Shown in pieces: positions 4,391 through 7,701 of a stretch of DNA of 7,701 nt; the stretch's first letter is position 1, and every line of letters begins with the position of its first letter. A program made the position numbers and the translations under genes. Under the pieces are notes generated by a model that worked only from the letters and a program-made list of their open reading frames with translations, was not told where the DNA came from and did no database searches. This DNA comes from an uncultured Erysipelotrichaceae bacterium. Lineage in GTDB: Bacteria > Bacillota_I > Bacilli_A > Erysipelotrichales > Erysipelotrichaceae. The stretch lies in contig CACZTC010000064.1 in assembly GCA_902784015.1 (NCBI GenBank), forward strand, positions 1 through 7,701, given 5' to 3'.

Positions 4391-6563
4391 AGATTTAATA
4401 AAATTGAATGGTAAATTTACATATATATTATTTCGCAACGAAGATAATTTATATACAGTTGCGAAGTTTTTAATTAATGATGAAACAGAAAAAACTATTA
4501 CAGTTGTAGGTTATCTTTTAGATATAACAATAGATATCATTTATAACATTTATGGGAGATACGTAGAAAATGATAAATATGGTTTACAATTCTCTATTGA
4601 AAGCTATGATTTACCTTTACCTGATGATGAAGATTCTATTATTAAATTTTTATCGGGATCTCAGTTTCCTACGATTGGTAAAAAAACAGCCTTAAAAGTT
4701 GTAGAAACACTCGGAAAAGATTGTTTAGTTAATATTAAAAAAGATAATAATCTTTTAAATGATGTTATAGGTCTTAGCAAAAAACATAAAGAAATAATTA
4801 TTGAAGGATTGAGTAAAACGGATGAAGGTTTTGAAGAATTAGTCCAATTTATGAATATATCAGGCATTGGTTACCGTAATATCATCCGCTTGAATCGTAC
4901 TTATGGTAAAGATGCTTTTAAAATGATAAAAGAGAATCCATATCGCGTAATTGAAGAATGTGATGGCTTTGGTTTTAAATTAGCAGATAAAATTGGTCAA
5001 TATTTAGGAATACAAAAAGATGATGAAAGACGATTATATGCTTTATTAATCCATATTGTTAATGAATATTGTTTTAGTAGCGGGGATTCATATATTTTAG
5101 AAGGTGAATTATATGAAAGATTCATTAATGAAATAGAAGATATTCCTTGTGATTATGAATCATTATTAAATGAAGCTTTTAATAGATCGCAATTAATAAA
5201 AGAGAATAATCATATTTATCCAGAAGCCCAATATAAAGCAGAAAATTATATATCAAATTATCTTAATATTTTTCCTCATATTCCTTTAGATAAATATAAT
5301 GTGAAATTATTAAATGAATATATAGAAGAATTCGGTAAAGAAATAGGCATAGAATATGATGAGATTCAAAAAGAAGCAATTAAAGCTTTTTTCGATAATG
5401 ATTTCATGATTATTACAGGTGGACCGGGGACTGGTAAAACTACTATTGTAAGAGCGATTATTGATTTATTTAGGAAATTATATCCTGCTTCTACATATGC
5501 TTGTTTAGCGCCAACTGGTAGAGCTGCAAAAAGATTATCAGAATTAACAGATAGTGAAGCTACTACTATTCATTCTTTATTAAAATGGGATTTAGAAAGT
5601 AATACTTTTGGTGTGGATGATAATAATCCTTTATTACAAGATTTATTAATAATTGATGAATTTTCAATGGTTGACCAGTGGTTATTTTATAATCTTTTAA
5701 AAGCAAGTAATAATGTTAAAAAAATATGTATTATTGGCGATGAGGATCAATTGCCTAGCGTAGGTCCAGGAGCAGTATTTAGAGATATTATGGAAAGTAA
5801 TTTATTTAAGATAATAAGATTGACTAATATATATCGCCAAGAATCAGGAAGCGGTGTAGTATCTTTAAGTCAAGATATTAGAAATGGCTTTATAGATGAA
5901 TCTTATTCTAATGATGTAATGTTTTATGAATGTAATATAGAAAAAATTAAGAATAATATTCAATTAATAGTTAAAGAAGCTTTAAATAAAGGATATGACT
6001 TAAATGATATTCAAGTTTTATCCCCAATGCATCAAGGCGTAGGCGGTATTGATATTTTGAATATAGCTTTACAAAATGAATTTAATCCTAAAAGTGATGA
6101 TAAAAAAGAATTGAATATAGGCTATATAACTTTAAGAGAAGGGGATAAAATTCTTCAATTAAAAAATCAACCAGATGATGATGTCTATAATGGTGATATT
6201 GGTACTTTAGTTGAAATAATATATAAAGAAGAAAGCATCACAAATAAGCCAATTATTACAGTAGACTTCCAAGGTATTATTGTTGAATATAATCCTGATA
6301 ATTTTAATAATATTACACTTGCTTATTGTATTAGTGTACATAAATCCCAAGGTAGTGAATATCCTATTATTATTATTCCTTTTACATATGGAATGAATAG
6401 AATGTTACAAAGAAAACTTATTTATACAGCTATTACTAGAGCTAAACATTCTTTAGTTATACTAGGGCAGCTTGGGGCGATGAAAAAAGGTGTAACAATT
6501 CTAGAAACGCATCCACGTGCTACTACTTTAACTAAAAGAATAATCGATATGTCTAATAAATAA
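4383..6563 (+). CDS. recD2: RecD2-family ATP-dependent DNA helicase (YrrC-like)
   Basis: This 726-residue protein is a superfamily 1B 5'-3' DNA helicase of the RecD2 type, which acts in replication-fork maintenance and repair without RecBC. The N-terminal part (about 1-90) fits the OB-like domain. Tandem helix-hairpin-helix segments follow, such as P-T-I-G-K-K-T-A (96-103), I-S-G-I-G-Y-R-N (159-166) and C-D-G-F-G-F-K-L-A-D (193-202). Helicase motifs appear in order: Q329; Walker A G-G-P-G-T-G-K-T-T (346-354); Ia A-P-T-G-R-A-A-K-R-L (376-385); II D-E-F-S (425-428); III G-D-E-D-Q-L-P-S-V-G-P-G (452-463); IV I-Y-R-Q (483-486); V H-K-S-Q-G-S-E (653-659); VI Y-T-A-I-T-R-A-K (681-688). It is somewhat shorter than B. 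subtilis YrrC (about 798). The start overlaps the mnmA stop by 8 nt and has only a weak A/G-rich ribosome site, which suggests translational coupling. Confidence 0.96.
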   Translation: MSEDLIKLNGKFTYILFRNEDNLYTVAKFLINDETEKTITVVGYLLDITIDIIYNIYGRYVENDKYGLQFSIESYDLPLPDDEDSIIKFLSGSQFPTIGKKTALKVVETLGKDCLVNIKKDNNLLNDVIGLSKKHKEIIIEGLSKTDEGFEELVQFMNISGIGYRNIIRLNRTYGKDAFKMIKENPYRVIEECDGFGFKLADKIGQYLGIQKDDERRLYALLIHIVNEYCFSSGDSYILEGELYERFINEIEDIPCDYESLLNEAFNRSQLIKENNHIYPEAQYKAENYISNYLNIFPHIPLDKYNVKLLNEYIEEFGKEIGIEYDEIQKEAIKAFFDNDFMIITGGPGTGKTTIVRAIIDLFRKLYPASTYACLAPTGRAAKRLSELTDSEATTIHSLLKWDLESNTFGVDDNNPLLQDLLIIDEFSMVDQWLFYNLLKASNNVKKICIIGDEDQLPSVGPGAVFRDIMESNLFKIIRLTNIYRQESGSGVVSLSQDIRNGFIDESYSNDVMFYECNIEKIKNNIQLIVKEALNKGYDLNDIQVLSPMHQGVGGIDILNIALQNEFNPKSDDKKELNIGYITLREGDKILQLKNQPDDDVYNGDIGTLVEIIYKEESITNKPIITVDFQGIIVEYNPDNFNNITLAYCISVHKSQGSEYPIIIIPFTYGMNRMLQRKLIYTAITRAKHSLVILGQLGAMKKGVTILETHPRATTLTKRIIDMSNK

Positions 6564-6586
6564 AAATACATGTTAAACATGTATTT
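6564..6586. terminator. Bidirectional hairpin terminator between recD2 and the ABC ATPase
   Basis: AAATACATGT (6564-6573), loop TAA and ACATGTATTT (6577-6586) form a perfect 10-bp stem. It fits exactly between the recD2 stop (6561-6563) and the opposing ATPase stop (6587-6589). The stem has only two G-C pairs, and the trailing T tracts are interrupted on both strands (CTATTTT on plus, TTATTTATT on minus), so termination may be partial. Confidence 0.65.
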
Positions 6587-7390
6587 CTATTTTGATAATA
6601 ATGATTGATCATCCGCAAATTCTTCGCCACTAACAGCAGAGAATTTTTTCATGAGTTCATCAACTGTCATCTTTTGTTTTTCTTCATCTCTTACTTCAAA
6701 AATAATACGGCCTTCATTCATCATAATTAATCTATTTCCAGTAGCGATGGCATCTTTCATATTATGAGTAACCATTAAGGCAGTTAAATTATTCTCTTTA
6801 ACTATACTTTTAGTTATATCAAGAACTTTTTTAGCTGTTTTAGGATCTAAAGCAGCAGTATGTTCATCTAATAATAATAGTTTTGGTTTTTGTAAAGAAG
6901 ACATAAGTAAGGTTAAAGCTTGTCTTTGGCCTCCAGATAATAATCCAACTTTTTGGGATAATCTATCTTCTAGGCCTAAGCCTAAGACTTTTAATCTTTC
7001 TTTATATTCTTCTCTTTCTTTATTAGTTACTCCCCATTTTAAGGTTCTTTTATTACCTCTTCTAGAAGCTAAAGCTAAATTTTCATCTATTTGCATCGTA
7101 GGAGCACTTCCAAGCATAGGATCTTGAAATACTCTTCCAATTAAGCTAGCTCTTTTAAAATCAGGCAAACCAGTAACATCATTATCTGCGATTGTAATAG
7201 AACCACTATCGACTGGCCAAACTCCAGCTATCGCATTAAGAAGTGTAGATTTACCAGCACCATTACCACCAATAACAGTTAAAAAATCTCCTTCTTCCAT
7301 AGTCAAGTTGATATCAATTAATGCTTTTCTTTCATTTATTGTATCTGGATTAAAAACCTTATTTATATTTTTAAGCTCTAATACATTCAT
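6587..7390 (-). CDS. ABC transporter ATP-binding protein (COG1101-type)
   Basis: This 267-residue nucleotide-binding subunit powers uptake with the adjacent permease at the inner face of the membrane. Walker A is G-G-N-G-A-G-K-S-T (41-49), the Q-loop is Q89 in V-F-Q-D-P, the signature is L-S-G-G-Q (151-155), Walker B is L-L-L-L-D-E (171-176), the D-loop is A-L-D (180-182) and the switch histidine is H209 in V-T-H-N. The V-F-Q-D-P-M-L-G-S-A-P region and the D-E-H-T-A-A-L-D-P form are typical of COG1101 ATPases. Those pair with COG4120 permeases and COG2984 binding lipoproteins. In streptococci and lactobacilli such sets have been proposed as tryptophan transporters (TrpXYZ). Substrate here is unproven. 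The ATG overlaps the permease stop in an ATGA junction, with AAAGGGG 8 nt upstream on the minus strand. A missing binding-protein gene would be expected upstream of the permease, beyond the window. Confidence 0.92.
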   Translation of the reverse strand: MNVLELKNINKVFNPDTINERKALIDINLTMEEGDFLTVIGGNGAGKSTLLNAIAGVWPVDSGSITIADNDVTGLPDFKRASLIGRVFQDPMLGSAPTMQIDENLALASRRGNKRTLKWGVTNKEREEYKERLKVLGLGLEDRLSQKVGLLSGGQRQALTLLMSSLQKPKLLLLDEHTAALDPKTAKKVLDITKSIVKENNLTALMVTHNMKDAIATGNRLIMMNEGRIIFEVRDEEKQKMTVDELMKKFSAVSGEEFADDQSLLSK

Positions 7391-7701
7391 ACATTAGACC
7401 CCTTTATCGCATTTTTAGCAGCTTTTTTGAAAGAATTCTTACTAGATTCTTGAATATTAGGTACTGCTAGGAATATAGCTACTACAATAGCTGTGAATAG
7501 TTTTAATAAGTTTGGATCTAATTTTAGCCATAATACAAGAACTATAACTGAGTAATAAATAATTCCGCCAATAACTACAAAAGTTAATCTTAAAGCTAAA
7601 TTAGTATGTTTACCTAATACAGCATTAGCGATAACTTCGCCGATTATGATAGCAGCTAAACCGATGACGATAGCACCTTGTCCCATTTTAATATCAGAAA
7701 A
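7387..7701 (-). CDS. ABC transporter permease, COG4120-type, C-terminal part (truncated by window edge)
   Basis: The minus-strand frame stays open to base 7701, so the Met at 7684-7686 is internal, not the start. The 104 visible residues begin F-S-D-I-K-M-G-Q-G-A-I-V-I-G-L-A and contain three strongly hydrophobic segments (G-A-I-V-I-G-L-A onward, the L-R-L-T-F-V-V-I-G-G segment, and L-F-T-A-I-V-V-A-I-F), followed by a basic cytoplasmic tail. The M-G-x-G-x-I-V-I-G-L-A-x-I-I-I-G-E pattern is typical of the permease paired with COG1101 ATPases, in the wider branched-chain-amino-acid/ribose-type permease fold. The full family length is near 290-300 residues, so about two thirds is missing. The stop overlaps the ATPase start by 4 nt, so the two are co-transcribed. 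Substrate cannot be read from this fragment; tryptophan or another small solute is possible. Confidence 0.85.
   Translation of the reverse strand, partial: FSDIKMGQGAIVIGLAAIIIGEVIANAVLGKHTNLALRLTFVVIGGIIYYSVIVLVLWLKLDPNLLKLFTAIVVAIFLAVPNIQESSKNSFKKAAKNAIKGSNV
7399..7405 (-). promoter_or_regulatory. Shine-Dalgarno of the ABC ATPase
   Basis: On the minus strand AAAGGGG lies 8 nt before the ATPase ATG, inside the 3' end of the permease gene. It supports the ATG at 7388-7390 and coupled expression of the two genes. Confidence 0.7.

Noticed and set aside
4661..4867. Minus-strand frame of 68 codons inside recD2
   Set aside because: Antisense shadow of the helix-hairpin-helix region of recD2.
1..7701. 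Search for a novel multi-gene system, defence island, CRISPR array, insertion sequence or tRNA
   Set aside because: All genes fall into known housekeeping or regulatory families, gaps are at most 113 bp, and I saw no repeat array, transposase or tRNA-like fold.

Overview
This window is a low-GC (about 30% by eye) stretch of ordinary bacterial chromosome with short intergenic gaps. It looks like a Bacillota member, probably from the Erysipelotrichia or a neighbouring Bacilli/Mollicutes-related gut lineage. The support is strongly AT-biased codon use and the joint presence of a ComK-type competence factor, Spx, MgtE, MnmA, RecD2 and a COG1101/COG4120-type ABC transporter. TGA is used as a stop (mnmA, permease), so this is the standard bacterial code, not the Mycoplasma code. 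The lineage is an inference from memory of these families, not a computed placement.

Layout: (1) 1-246 is the 3' end of a comK-like gene cut by the window start. (2) 312-1667 is mgtE, a Mg2+ channel. (3) 1683-2672, minus strand, is trpS, convergent with mgtE. (4) A 113-bp divergent intergenic region separates trpS from spx (2786-3217, plus). (5) mnmA (3251-4390) and recD2 (4383-6563) overlap by 8 nt. This pair is also close together in Bacillus subtilis. (6) 6587-7701, minus strand, holds an ABC ATPase and the C-terminal part of its permease, read in the order permease then ATPase and convergent with recD2. The permease is cut by the window end. No gap exceeds 113 bp, and I saw no RNA gene, mobile element or CRISPR array.

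Functional themes are stress and competence regulation (ComK, Spx), Mg2+ homeostasis (MgtE), translation and tRNA modification (TrpS, MnmA), DNA repair (RecD2) and uptake of a small solute (the ABC system, a family linked elsewhere to tryptophan). I do not see a new multi-gene system.

The points worth a second look are small-scale. The ComK-like protein stops before the region where B. subtilis ComK carries its MecA-recognition peptide. Spx has a cysteine-rich C-terminal tail. spx and mnmA both have a consensus -10 box only 6-8 nt before the ATG and no Shine-Dalgarno sequence, as expected for leaderless mRNAs. A clean plus-strand terminator lies inside the 3' coding end of trpS. mgtE and trpS lack the riboswitch or T-box leaders common in relatives.
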